Of a stretch of 64,000 nt of DNA, positions 26,860-36,279 are shown one piece after another. Position 1 is the stretch's first letter. Each line of letters begins with the position of its first letter. This DNA is from Methanospirillum lacunae (GTDB lineage: Archaea; Halobacteriota; Methanomicrobia; Methanomicrobiales; Methanospirillaceae), in NCBI RefSeq assembly GCF_003173355.1, contig NZ_QGMY01000002.1, positions 124,001 to 188,000 of the forward strand, read 5' to 3'. Below the pieces are notes generated by a model. That model saw nothing but the letters and a program-made list of their open reading frames with translations. It was not told the origin of the DNA and ran no database searches. A program made the translations under genes and the position numbers.

Positions 26860-29610
26860 TCATATCTTCTCTAACAATACTGCATGGGCTGCTGCCAGGC
26901 GTGCAATCGGCACCCTGGGTCCTGAACATGATACATAAGAGAGTCCAATTTTATGACAGAATATGATAGAAGCCGGGTGACCTCCATGCTCGCCACATAT
27001 CCCGACTTTCATATCTGCCCTGACCTGGCGTCCCCACTTAACTGCCTGTTCCATCAGTCTGCCGACCCCCTTGACATCCAGTACCTCAAATGGATTATCC
27101 TGGAGGATATTACTTAAGTTATACATGGGCAGGAACTTGTTTTCTGCATCCTCGCGTGAGAACGAGAATGTTGCCTGGGTGAGGTCATTGGTTCCAAATG
27201 AGAAAAATTCAGCCTCTTCTGCAAGGTTGTCAGCCCGCATACAGGCACGTACAACCTCAAGCATTGAACCAAACTTGAACTTGAGGGCAAGTCCATAAGC
27301 CTTTTCAACGCTCTTTTGGATCTCCAGCACCCATTCTTTCACCCGCTTGAGTTCCTGGGCAGTGCATACCTGCGGAACCATGATCTCCGGATGAACCTCA
27401 ATACCTGCCTTGAGACATTCAGCTGTAGCTTCAAGTACGGCTCGTATCTGCATCTCGTATATCTCCGGGAAGGTCAGACCGAGCCGTACCCCCCGGTGGC
27501 CAAGCATGGGGTTAACCTCGTGCAGAGCCCTGACTTTCTTGAGCATCGTCTCTTTCTTGGCAATAACTGTATCAACGAGTTCTGGATCAGTAAATCCCTG
27601 TATCTTGGATTTTATTTCAGAAAGATTCATGAAATGAGCAGCATCCGTGAGGACTCTCATCCCCCTGATAGTTTCACGAAGGTTTTTGAGTTCTTTAATC
27701 TCATCCACTAACTGTTTTTCTGTAGGCAGAAATTCGTGGATTGGTGGGTCCAATAGCCTGATGGTAACCGGACGGGGAGCCATCACCTCAAAAATTTGCT
27801 TGAAATCTTCTCTTTGAATAGGGAGCAGTTTTCCAAGGGCTGCAATCCGGTCCTCCTTGGTCTCTGCAATGATCATCTCCACCATGATCGGTAGCCGCTC
27901 AACTCCGTTGAACATCCGTTCTGTCCTGCACAGTCCGATACCCATTGCCCCGTACTTCAAAGCCCTCACTGAATCCTCGGGTGTGTCAGCATTGGCCATG
28001 ACCTGTAACTGTGCAACTTCGTCTGCCCAGGAGAGAATTGTCTCAAGTTCTGGCGAGAATTCGGCTTCTATCATTGGAACTTCACCAAGGTACACAAGGC
28101 CGGTGGTTCCGTCAATGGTGATAAGATCGCCCTCATAGAATTCAGTATCACCGACCCTGGCTACCTTGAGATGAATATCAACAGTAATGCCTTCAGCGCC
28201 TGACACACAGGGTTTTCCCATACCGCGTGCGACCACTGCAGCATGTGATGTCTTTCCTCCCCTGCTGGTGAGGATACCCTGTGAAGCAAAGAAACCATGT
28301 ATATCTTCTGGCTTGGTCTCTTCCCTGACAAGGATCACTCTCTCACCTGTCCGTCCTAGTTTTTCTGCCCGGTCAGCATCAAACACGGCTATACCGATTG
28401 CTGCACCGGGTGAAGCTGGAAGTCCTTTTGCCACTGGCTTACTTGAATTTTTTGGATCCAGCCGGGGGAAGAGGAGTTGGTTGAGCATTTCAGGATTAAT
28501 CCTGAGAAGAGCCTGGCGCTTATCAATAAGGCCGGTCTTGACCATTTCTACTGAAGTGCGAACAAGAGCGGTTGCATTCATCTTTCCGTTTCTTGTCTGC
28601 AGACAGTAGAGGGTTCCTTTCTCAATGGTGTACTCAAAATCCTGCACTTCTTTGTAGTGAGCCTCAAGTTTGCGGCGGAGTTCCATCAGTTCATTAAACT
28701 GTTTAGGCAGTTCCTGGGCCATAGCAGCAACCGGCTTAGGTGTCCTGATACCCGCAACAACATCCTCTCCCTGGGCATTGACCAGGTACTCACCAAACAT
28801 TACATTCTCACCAGTTCCGGGATCACGAGTAAACCCGACTCCTGTTGCAGAGTCATTACCCATGTTCCCAAAGACCATGGCGACTACATTTACTGCAGTT
28901 CCATTGGCCTGTTCTGGTGTGATCTTGAATTCCCGCCGGTAATCGATCGCACGTTTCCCCATCCAGGAGTTAAAGACAGCTTTTATGGCAATCTCAAGCT
29001 GTTCGTAGGGGTCTGTTGGGAATGGTTTGTGAGTAAAGAGTTGGACTACCTTGAGGAAGCGGTCACAAATATCTGTCAAATCACTGGTTGACAAGTCCAC
29101 ATCATGCTTGACACCCGCTTTCTGTTTGACAGCCTCAAACTCGGTATCAAACTTCTCCTCAGGCACTCCAAGTGCAACTTTACCGAAGAGCTGGATAAAC
29201 CTGCGGTATGCATCATATCCAAACCGATCATTACCTGTTCCATTGATCAGCCCAAGCAGAGTCTGACTATTGAGACCGAGATTGAGAATGGTATCCATCA
29301 TACCTGGCATGGATATTGCAGAACCAGACCTGACAGAGACCAGTAGTGGTTTTTCTCTTCCACCGAAGGTTCTCCCTGTTTTTTTCTCAACTGCTGCCAG
29401 ATTTGCATGGACCTGTTCCATCACTCCTTCTGGGAGTCTGCGTTCTGGATCATCCAGATAGGCCAGACATGCCTCGGTCGTGATTACAAAACCTGGTGGG
29501 ACATTCAGGTCTATCTGTGTCATCTCACAGAGATTGGCACCTTTGCCTCCGAGGAGTTTCTTGTTCTTCCCATCGCCTTCGGTAAAGTCGTATACCCATT
29601 TCCTGCTCAT
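26860..29610 (-). CDS. ppdK: Pyruvate, phosphate dikinase
   Basis: Interconverts pyruvate, ATP and phosphate with PEP, AMP and pyrophosphate; in autotrophic methanogens it can feed gluconeogenesis. The 916 residues comprise an N-terminal ATP-grasp domain (LLGGKGANLCEM, SGSAISMPGMMDT, GFTRDPGTGE), a central swivelling domain with the phospho-His in GGKTSHAAVVARGMG (H456), and a C-terminal TIM-barrel domain with GTNDLTQATFSFSR and the catalytic Cys in GICGEHGG. The length is slightly above the usual 870-900. The start ATG has GGGAG five bases upstream. The palindrome at 29637-29648 lies just before it and may be a control site. Pyruvate orthophosphate dikinase rather than PEP synthase is indicated by the overall length and motif set. 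Confidence 0.97.
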   Translation of the reverse strand: MSRKWVYDFTEGDGKNKKLLGGKGANLCEMTQIDLNVPPGFVITTEACLAYLDDPERRLPEGVMEQVHANLAAVEKKTGRTFGGREKPLLVSVRSGSAISMPGMMDTILNLGLNSQTLLGLINGTGNDRFGYDAYRRFIQLFGKVALGVPEEKFDTEFEAVKQKAGVKHDVDLSTSDLTDICDRFLKVVQLFTHKPFPTDPYEQLEIAIKAVFNSWMGKRAIDYRREFKITPEQANGTAVNVVAMVFGNMGNDSATGVGFTRDPGTGENVMFGEYLVNAQGEDVVAGIRTPKPVAAMAQELPKQFNELMELRRKLEAHYKEVQDFEYTIEKGTLYCLQTRNGKMNATALVRTSVEMVKTGLIDKRQALLRINPEMLNQLLFPRLDPKNSSKPVAKGLPASPGAAIGIAVFDADRAEKLGRTGERVILVREETKPEDIHGFFASQGILTSRGGKTSHAAVVARGMGKPCVSGAEGITVDIHLKVARVGDTEFYEGDLITIDGTTGLVYLGEVPMIEAEFSPELETILSWADEVAQLQVMANADTPEDSVRALKYGAMGIGLCRTERMFNGVERLPIMVEMIIAETKEDRIAALGKLLPIQREDFKQIFEVMAPRPVTIRLLDPPIHEFLPTEKQLVDEIKELKNLRETIRGMRVLTDAAHFMNLSEIKSKIQGFTDPELVDTVIAKKETMLKKVRALHEVNPMLGHRGVRLGLTFPEIYEMQIRAVLEATAECLKAGIEVHPEIMVPQVCTAQELKRVKEWVLEIQKSVEKAYGLALKFKFGSMLEVVRACMRADNLAEEAEFFSFGTNDLTQATFSFSREDAENKFLPMYNLSNILQDNPFEVLDVKGVGRLMEQAVKWGRQVRADMKVGICGEHGGHPASIIFCHKIGLSYVSCSGPRVPIARLAAAHAVLLEKI

Positions 29611-30004
29611 ATTACTCCCTTGTCATCTGTAAGATCATGTAATTACATCTGGTCTGGTTAACTTGTCACTGGCAAGAAAGAAGGCTGAAGATATTTGTCT
29701 CCAGTTGGAGTTATTTCGTCAGCCATGATATCAGTTACCTGCGGCAGCACTGCAAAAAATTCAGTACCCCTTGTCTGCTGCAGGGAAGAATGCAGGGATG
29801 ACGCCGGATGAAATACAGGTGTAATCCATATATCCGGCTGGGTGGGCCCCTGCATGGGCAGATATGCGATCGATCTGGATCTCACGTCTGCTATAGGCTC
29901 ATCATAGAACCATATAACCCTTTCAATTTACAGGTCCAGCCTTTTATATGAAAAGACGATATTCTGTCAGATAGATGTCCGGGTTTAGGATCCAAAAAAA
30001 GTGT
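29611..30004. other. Intergenic region upstream of ppdK
   Basis: 394 bases between the CAP-domain gene and ppdK. The only open frame in it (29658-29885, minus) has an unnatural composition and no ribosome site, so no gene is called. It contains the palindrome at 29637-29648. Otherwise nothing was recognised. Confidence 0.5.
29637..29648. promoter_or_regulatory. Perfect 12-bp palindrome before ppdK
   Basis: ATGTAATTACAT is self-complementary and lies 27-38 bases upstream of the ppdK start codon. This is where a TATA element or overlapping operator would sit for a short-leader transcript. It may be the TATA region itself, a repressor site, or both. Confidence 0.35.
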
Positions 30005-31381
30005 TTAAAAGAAATCCTGGGTTGCATAGAAGAACTCTCCATCATATGCAACGCCCACACCTATCCGATCTATTCCGCGATTAATCAGGTTTTCATTATG
30101 GTCTGGGCTGTTTATCCACTCGATCATCATCACATCGGCAACCTGTTGTGGATCGCTTGGGTCAACAAAACCTGAGTACCCTTTCCCAACAATATTTCCC
30201 TTGGCTATCTTGACGATGTTCTCTGCAATACCTGACCTGTTACTCCCATCAGAAAGCCGTTTAGTGGTATCGTACTTTGCCTCTGTTGCCCGACCGGTTG
30301 GAGTTATTCCCTCAGGGGTTTCGTGTGCAAAATAATTTCTTGCAGCCATATCAGTACTATGTGACTGTGCAATGGATGCCAGGGCTGGATCATAATTCAG
30401 AGTTGATAGTCCTCTGTATTCCCGATATTTATTTGTCTTTTCTGCGATGTAGCCTGCCACTTTTTCCAGAAATGCTTTGTCTACAGGTGGTTTTTGTGCT
30501 GTGATTGTAATAGGAGTATCAAATACTGCAGAATTTTTTTCCTCATCTGCTTCGGTTACCATATGGGTGAAGTCGATGACAGCACCCAGATAGTATTCAC
30601 CAGGTTCGATGTCGTGAGGAATCAGGTTTGTACTGATACCGGGTTCCTTCATCCCCGGGTATGCCTGATAAAAGATAACATCCCAGAGTTTCTGATCTGA
30701 TGGATCTACATCCGAATCCTTGGAGAGATAGAATCCGAGACGAAATGTACCTGCACTTCCCTTTCCGATATTGGAGACTGTGTAATTGATGGTAAGGGGA
30801 TAATCAGGTGCAATCTCGGTTGGAGAGGCATTATCGAGAGTGACCACAAGATCCGGAAGATCTGATTGTGAGGGCTGAACTGACCGTTTTACTTCGATTG
30901 GAGCTGTTGATACATATTGATTATTGCTCAGGTTTCTGTCAACTGTTGAGGTTGAGATGGTTGACATCAGATAGTATTCTCCCGGATTAATTCCACCTGG
31001 CAGATCAACAGTGAATGGTACTTGATCTCTATAAAAAGCGGGAATCTCTTCTGTCGTCTTTTGGTGAATCCAGATTGGCTTAGCATCAGAAACATTCTGA
31101 ATTAGGTAATAATCTATTTTTATCTGATCAGCAGCTGCAGGTCCGGGGTTTGCTACAACAATTGCTGCTGAAAATGGTGATCCCATCTCTGCCTCTCTTG
31201 GGGTGATGCTGGCAAGAATTTCAAGATCAGCAGTGCTTAAAAGTTCAGCATGAGCAGTTCCGGGAGAGCTGTTCAGAACCGTCGTGTTATTACTTATAGA
31301 GGAATCTGCCATACTGCACCCGGAAAAAACCAGGAGCAGGAATATAGAAAATATGAGATGGAAAGACTTCATCGTAATCAT
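30005..31381 (-). CDS. Secreted CARDB-CARDB-CAP/SCP domain protein
   Basis: A 458-residue surface protein. The signal sequence ends in a lipobox-like LLVFSGCSMA, so it may be lipid-anchored, although archaeal lipobox processing is not proven. Two CARDB (adhesion-type beta-sandwich) domains lie at about 50-165 and 175-290, both with the PGEYYL motif. The C-terminal CAP/SCP domain (305-455) has the helix and His/Glu features YDPALASIAQSHSTDMAARNYFAHE, SGIAENI and WINSPDHNENLI. CAP domains bind sterols or peptides or act as proteases, and the role in archaea is unknown. ATG 31381 and ATG 31372 are both possible starts. Confidence 0.88.
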   Translation of the reverse strand: MITMKSFHLIFSIFLLLVFSGCSMADSSISNNTTVLNSSPGTAHAELLSTADLEILASITPREAEMGSPFSAAIVVANPGPAAADQIKIDYYLIQNVSDAKPIWIHQKTTEEIPAFYRDQVPFTVDLPGGINPGEYYLMSTISTSTVDRNLSNNQYVSTAPIEVKRSVQPSQSDLPDLVVTLDNASPTEIAPDYPLTINYTVSNIGKGSAGTFRLGFYLSKDSDVDPSDQKLWDVIFYQAYPGMKEPGISTNLIPHDIEPGEYYLGAVIDFTHMVTEADEEKNSAVFDTPITITAQKPPVDKAFLEKVAGYIAEKTNKYREYRGLSTLNYDPALASIAQSHSTDMAARNYFAHETPEGITPTGRATEAKYDTTKRLSDGSNRSGIAENIVKIAKGNIVGKGYSGFVDPSDPQQVADVMMIEWINSPDHNENLINRGIDRIGVGVAYDGEFFYATQDFF

Positions 31382-31457
31382 CGGTTATAGTCAATTACAG
31401 GTACGATACACAGACCAGTAAGTCTTCTGGTAACCTGCCTGCGAAAAGCAGGGTATG

Positions 31458-32489
31458 TCACACGATATAATCGTCAAGTGATGAGTTCGGTCTTCCTGAA
31501 AGACCAGATCCGGTAAGATGACTGATGGCAGCCTGTGTCGTCTCCCTGCCCTGTGGCGTTCGTTTCAAAAACCCGATTCTGATAAGGAATGGTTCATACA
31601 CGTCCTCGATCGTCCGGGTCTCTTCCCCGATTGAGATAGCGATTGTCTTGAGTCCCACCGGACCGCCGTTAAAATCCCCTGCAATTACCTGAAGGATCCT
31701 CCGGTCCAGGTCATCAAGTCCAAGCCGGTCTATTCCCAGCGATGTAAGAGCCAGATCAGCAATTGGACCATCCACTGATCCGTCTCCCCGGACAATGGCA
31801 TAATCATAGACTCGTCGAAGCAGACGGTTTGCTATCCTTGGAGTTCCACGGCTTCGTTTTGCAATTTCATCAGCCCCTTCTGGTGTTATTGGGATCTTCA
31901 GGATTGAGGCACTTCTGGTTACAATGGTAGCAAGATCTGATGGTTCATAGAGATCCAGTCTTAGGATGAGTCCAAACCTGTCCCTGAAAGGAGAACTCAA
32001 TAATCCTATCCGGGTTGTAGCCCCCACGAGAGTAAACCTCTCAAGAGGGAGCCGTATTGAGCGGGCAGATGGCCCTTCCCCGATCATAACATCGATGGCA
32101 TAGTCCTCCATCGCAGGGTAAAGGATCTCTTCAACAATCGGAGTGAGTCGGTGTATTTCATCGATGAAGAGGAGATCCTTCTGCTTTAGGGGGGTGAGCA
32201 TCGCAGCAAGATCCCCAGGTCTCTCAATCACTGGTCCTGTTGTGGTCTCAATGGCTGATCCCATCTCCCTGGCAATAATATGTGAAAGGGTAGTTTTTCC
32301 AAGGCCGGGTGGCCCGGAGAAGAGTACATGATCCAGAGGTTCGCTTCGAAGCCTGGCTGACTCCATGGCGATAGAAAGGGTCTCTTTTATCTGATGTTGT
32401 CCGATGAATTCTGATAGGAGAGAAGGGCGAACCGATCTTTCTTCCCTGTCTTCTTCCTTTACTGTAGGTTCGAGGACCGGTTCACTCAT
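31458..32489 (-). CDS. ruvB: Holliday junction branch-migration helicase RuvB
   Basis: AAA+ motor of the RuvAB complex, 343 residues. Walker [11 protein letters not shown], Walker [11 protein letters not shown], sensor and arginine-finger region [18 protein letters not shown], and the C-terminal winged helix ending [12 protein letters not shown] are all intact. The gene overlaps ruvA by eight bases and is last in the ppk-ruvC-ruvA-ruvB unit. RuvABC is the bacterial recombination machinery. Archaea normally resolve junctions with Hjc, so this operon is an unusual, presumably acquired, addition. The length and motifs match bacterial RuvB. Confidence 0.97.
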   Translation of the reverse strand: MSEPVLEPTVKEEDREERSVRPSLLSEFIGQHQIKETLSIAMESARLRSEPLDHVLFSGPPGLGKTTLSHIIAREMGSAIETTTGPVIERPGDLAAMLTPLKQKDLLFIDEIHRLTPIVEEILYPAMEDYAIDVMIGEGPSARSIRLPLERFTLVGATTRIGLLSSPFRDRFGLILRLDLYEPSDLATIVTRSASILKIPITPEGADEIAKRSRGTPRIANRLLRRVYDYAIVRGDGSVDGPIADLALTSLGIDRLGLDDLDRRILQVIAGDFNGGPVGLKTIAISIGEETRTIEDVYEPFLIRIGFLKRTPQGRETTQAAISHLTGSGLSGRPNSSLDDYIV

Positions 32490-33090
32490 TCTTCTCTCCC
32501 TTGTCTTTCAGGATCCTAAGAGCTTCCCTGATTATTCCTGCTGGAGTTCCATCATGAGTGGATGGATCAATTTTTCCAACGGCAGCCGCAGCCTCACCCT
32601 GACCATATCCAAGTGCCATAAGCCCTAGCACTGCATCTGCCTGTGCATTGTTCCCTCCTTCCTGTCCAAAAGTTCCCAGATCTGCTGCAAGAACTGCTGC
32701 TTTCTTTTTAAGTTCAAGCACAATCCGTTCAGCTCCTGTTTTTCCTACCCCGGGAACAGTTGCTAACAGTCGTGAATCTCCAGCCAGAACTGCCCCTGCA
32801 ACCTGGTCTGGCCTGAGTCTTGAAAGGATAGCGGTTGCAAGTTGGGGACCTACCCGGGAGACTGATGTCAGCATCCTGAACACTTTTAATTCTGCAGTGG
32901 TCTGGAATCCGTATAGCAGAATTGCATCCTGCCTGACCACCATCTCGGTATGAATCACCGCTTCCTTTGATCCTCTCAATGCTGCAACTGAAGTCTCGGG
33001 AACCCGTACGCGATACCCGACCCCTGCTGCCTCAATGATAATGTAATCATCGCCTACATCAACAACGGGTCCCCTGAGCCGTGCTATCAT
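32482..33090 (-). CDS. ruvA: Holliday junction-binding protein RuvA
   Basis: A 202-residue tetrameric junction-binding subunit. Domain I is an OB-fold ([31 protein letters not shown]). Domain II has the helix-hairpin-helix motifs [16 protein letters not shown] and [22 protein letters not shown]. Domain III is the C-terminal RuvB-binding helix bundle ([20 protein letters not shown]). All three domains are complete. The start overlaps the end of ruvC by four bases (ATGA), and the end overlaps ruvB by eight bases, so the three are tightly co-translated. Confidence 0.96.
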   Translation of the reverse strand: MIARLRGPVVDVGDDYIIIEAAGVGYRVRVPETSVAALRGSKEAVIHTEMVVRQDAILLYGFQTTAELKVFRMLTSVSRVGPQLATAILSRLRPDQVAGAVLAGDSRLLATVPGVGKTGAERIVLELKKKAAVLAADLGTFGQEGGNNAQADAVLGLMALGYGQGEAAAAVGKIDPSTHDGTPAGIIREALRILKDKGEKNE

Positions 33091-33572
33091 CGACGACCCC
33101 GGGAACAGTTGATATGGCAGAGTGCAAGTGACAGACCATCTGCAGCATCGTCAGGTCGTGGAATCTCAGGAAGTCGAAGCAGTCTTGTGATCATCTCCTG
33201 CATTTGTTTTTTATCAGCGGATCCTGATCCGGTTATTGCGACTTTCACCTGGTTCGGCGTATACTCGGTTACCGGAATTTCGTGATGCACTGCAGCAAGG
33301 AGGATAACTCCCCGTGCTTCACTCACCTGAAGGGCACTGGTTGTATTCCTGGCAAAAAAGAGGCGTTCAATCGCCATACTTTCAGGGTTATACCGTTCGA
33401 TCAGGTTGGTTATTCCTTTGTAGATGAGTCCAAGTCGTTTTGGTGGTTCTCCATCTGATTTACTGGTCTTAACACATCCCCATTCATCAGCACCAGGTGT
33501 CCGCCTATCATCAGATATAATTCCATATCCCACTGTTGCATACCCGGGATCGATACCCAGGACAGTCACCAT
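33087..33572 (-). CDS. ruvC: Holliday junction resolvase RuvC
   Basis: RNase H-fold endonuclease that cuts four-way junctions. From ATG 33572 it has 161 residues, close to bacterial RuvC. The catalytic acidic residues are visible: Asp in LGIDPG (D8), Glu in MAIERLFF, and the Asp pair in RPDDAADGLSLAL. The open frame extends 18 codons further to an ATG at 33626 directly after the ppk stop, but the extra stretch is charged and not family-like, so the internal start is preferred. It is transcribed between ppk and ruvA. No Hjc-type resolvase is seen in this window. Confidence 0.93.
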   Translation of the reverse strand: MVTVLGIDPGYATVGYGIISDDRRTPGADEWGCVKTSKSDGEPPKRLGLIYKGITNLIERYNPESMAIERLFFARNTTSALQVSEARGVILLAAVHHEIPVTEYTPNQVKVAITGSGSADKKQMQEMITRLLRLPEIPRPDDAADGLSLALCHINCSRGRR

Positions 33573-33626
33573 ATGATTTTCACTCTGTTCATTTGTTTCG
33601 TGCTGCCTGAAGGTTTTATCCAGCAT

Positions 33627-35804
33627 CTAGATTCCATTGCGTTCAATACCTGTCTCCTCAGGCTCATCTGCCGCCTGTTGGTTCCAAATCCCCCTGTGCT
33701 TTAAGAACCATTCCTGTGCATTGATCAGCTCATCCCCGTTTGTTGATTTTCTGGGATGATAGATCCCGTCAGATCCCAAAACACGGGCTTTTGCAGTGTC
33801 ACGCATGTGGATTGGTAAGATCTCAGAAATAATCTCCTTTTTTATCCCTGAATCAAGAACTGGGTACAAAACCTCAACCCTGCGGTTTAAGTTCCTGGGC
33901 ATGAGATCAGAACTGCCAAGAAGAACGATCTCATCCCCCCCATTATGGAAATAATAGATACGTGAATGTTCAAGGAACCTTCCTACTATTGTGCTTACAG
34001 AAATGTTGTCTGATATTCCTTTAATGCCAGGCCGCAGGCAACAGATACCTCTGACTTGTAGTTCGATTTTTACGCCTGCCATAGAAGCACGGTAGAGTGC
34101 TTGAATCATCTCCTCGTCCTGGATGGCATTGAGTTTCAGAACAATGCGACCATCACGGTATTCCTGTTGTCTCTTGATCTCGCGCTCGATGAGTGAGATG
34201 ATTCCACGCCTAATGTACTTAGGTGATACCAGCAGGTGATTGTATGCCATGTATCTCGAATACCCGGTCAGACTGTTGAAGAGGTTTGAAACATCAGATC
34301 CTATCTCCGGGTTCGCGGTGAAAAGGCCAATATCGGTATAAATTCTGGCAGTAGATGCGTTGTAGTTGCCAGTTCCCATATGGACATACCTTACAATCCC
34401 GTCCCGTTCACGTCTGACCACCAGACAAAGTTTTGAGTGAACTTTCAGGCCCATAATCCCGAATACAACATGGACACCTGCATGTTCCAGAGCTTTGGCC
34501 CAACCGATGTTGTTCTCCTCGTCAAACCGGGCTTTAAGTTCTACAACTACAGAGACAGCTTTTCCCATCTCCCTGGCATCTAAAAGAGCCCTCACTATCG
34601 GAGAACGGGTCCCTGTCCTGTACAGGGTCATCTTTATGGCGAGTACATCTGGATCCTTTGCTGCCTGATTGAGAAAGTTGACTACTGGCTGAAAGCTTTC
34701 GTATGGGTGAAAGAGCATTATATCCCGGGATCGAATGACGTTAAATATTGCCTTCTCATTTTCCAGGGCTTTCGGGATACTTGGGACAAACGGGGCATCT
34801 TTTAGATCCGGCCGGTCAAGGTCAAGCATACACATAAGATCAGCCATCCCGATAGGGCCGGCGATCCTGTAGAACATATGCGGGTGCTTAACGAGTTTCT
34901 CCCCCATCATACCACAGACCGTCTGGTCCATCCAGGATGAGACCTCAATTCTGGAAGGAACACCTACCCACCGTCTTCCAACTGATTCCTCAACAGCAGT
35001 CAGGAGATCGTCGGCTTCATCCTCCTCTATCTCTATATCAGCATCACGGGTAACCCTGAATGGGTATGATGCCCTTACTTCAAGACCCGGAAAGAGAAGG
35101 TCAAGATTTGAAGATATCACGTCTTCCAGGAAGATGAGTTCTATTCCTCCCGGGGCCCTCGGTCCATTATCAGTACCAGGGATCTTTAAAAGTCGTGGGA
35201 AGAGTTTGTTTGGAATTTTGATCCTGGCAAAGAGATCCTCCTCCCCCCCCCGTTCCCTGACAATGATTGCAAGATTGAGTGCGAGGTTTGAGATAAATGG
35301 AAATGGGTGCGATTTATCAAATGCAAGGGGGGTGAGAACCGGGAATATCTCCTTGATGAAGTATGTTCTGAGTTCACGTTTCTGCTGTTCGTCAAGTGTC
35401 TCGTATGTATGGATGACAATTCCATGCTCTCTGAGTTCTGGTATGATTTCATCATGCCAGACAGTCACCTGTTCTTCAAGCAGGGGGAAAAGGTCTTCAT
35501 AAATCTTATCAAGAATTCGAGCCGGTGTAAGCCCGTCAGGAGGGGCCTTAAGGACACCCTCGTCAAGCTGGCGATGTAGACCTGAAACCCTGATCATGAA
35601 GAATTCATCTAAATTATTTGAGAAGATAGCAAGGAATTTGACCCGTTCAAGCAGGGGATGACTTTTGTCTTTTGCCTCGTCAAGCACATGCCTGTTGAAC
35701 TGGAGCCAGGAGAGCTCCCTGTTGATGTAGTATGATGGATCTTGCAGGATACTATCATTGTCCAGGCTCTTTCCTTCAGCTAAAAGAGGCTCATCCCGAT
35801 TCAT
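33627..35804 (-). CDS. ppk: Polyphosphate kinase (PPK1)
   Basis: Makes inorganic polyphosphate from ATP, reversibly. It has about 725 residues, slightly above the typical 690. The N domain has INRELSWLQFNRHVLDEA. The middle has SRDIMLFHPYESF and KMTLYRTG. The catalytic His is in GLKVHSKLCLV, and a second His region is RIYYFHNGGDE. The C domain ends with LMPRNLNRRVEVLYPV. ATG 35804 is chosen over the TTG at 35825; neither has a strong ribosome site. It is the first gene of a unit with ruvCAB. Polyphosphate granules are known in methanogens (recall). The link to recombination is positional only. Confidence 0.95.
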   Translation of the reverse strand: MNRDEPLLAEGKSLDNDSILQDPSYYINRELSWLQFNRHVLDEAKDKSHPLLERVKFLAIFSNNLDEFFMIRVSGLHRQLDEGVLKAPPDGLTPARILDKIYEDLFPLLEEQVTVWHDEIIPELREHGIVIHTYETLDEQQKRELRTYFIKEIFPVLTPLAFDKSHPFPFISNLALNLAIIVRERGGEEDLFARIKIPNKLFPRLLKIPGTDNGPRAPGGIELIFLEDVISSNLDLLFPGLEVRASYPFRVTRDADIEIEEDEADDLLTAVEESVGRRWVGVPSRIEVSSWMDQTVCGMMGEKLVKHPHMFYRIAGPIGMADLMCMLDLDRPDLKDAPFVPSIPKALENEKAIFNVIRSRDIMLFHPYESFQPVVNFLNQAAKDPDVLAIKMTLYRTGTRSPIVRALLDAREMGKAVSVVVELKARFDEENNIGWAKALEHAGVHVVFGIMGLKVHSKLCLVVRRERDGIVRYVHMGTGNYNASTARIYTDIGLFTANPEIGSDVSNLFNSLTGYSRYMAYNHLLVSPKYIRRGIISLIEREIKRQQEYRDGRIVLKLNAIQDEEMIQALYRASMAGVKIELQVRGICCLRPGIKGISDNISVSTIVGRFLEHSRIYYFHNGGDEIVLLGSSDLMPRNLNRRVEVLYPVLDSGIKKEIISEILPIHMRDTAKARVLGSDGIYHPRKSTNGDELINAQEWFLKHRGIWNQQAADEPEETGIERNGI

Positions 35805-36279
35805 TATCAGGATATAAGAGAGCAAATGGTGATAATTCTTGCGATAAAATGAGGATGATGCCTAACTTTTCCTGATATCCAAAAAGTAGAAACGAAATGA
35901 ATTGAGACTAATTTTAAAAAAATCTTCACGTTTTTTTTTGATAATTACATTCGCACTATATGGGCAATATGTCGTTGATTCCTTTGAATAACTAAATTAC
36001 GAAAATTTTCACTACCTCATTTCGGATAATTTTTTTTGGATTCAACCGCTCTTGTTTAGAATGTGCAATGATCATGGATAGTTGCCTCTGTCAGGCACGC
36101 TTATCACATTTTGATTATTGTGGAAATGAGTTTTCAGAATTACTGTACATATATTAAAAATAATCTTAAGGTTTTATGTTGGCAATCACCTGGACTACTC
36201 ATGAATATGTTTAAAAATGGAGTTTAAAAACAAATTATATATTTTCCTAACGGTTTACCAATCGGGTTGGGATTCTCAT
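35805..36279. other. AT-rich leader region before ppk-ruvCAB
   Basis: 475 bases between the end of the corrinoid activator gene and the ppk start. The region is A/T-rich with long T- and A-runs and no coding frame. It should carry the ppk operon promoter and the terminator of the activator gene. No riboswitch-like conserved box was recognised. Confidence 0.5.

Noticed and set aside
28657-29091. 144-codon plus-strand open frame inside ppdK
   Set aside because: It is antisense to the conserved ATP-grasp region of pyruvate phosphate dikinase and has no motifs.
29658-29885. 75-codon minus-strand open frame upstream of ppdK
   Set aside because: Its composition is not protein-like, it has no ribosome site and no family resemblance; it lies in the ppdK control region.
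35805-36279. Possible cobalamin riboswitch near the corrinoid genes
   Set aside because: No conserved B12-box or multi-stem pattern could be recognised; the region is simply AT-rich.
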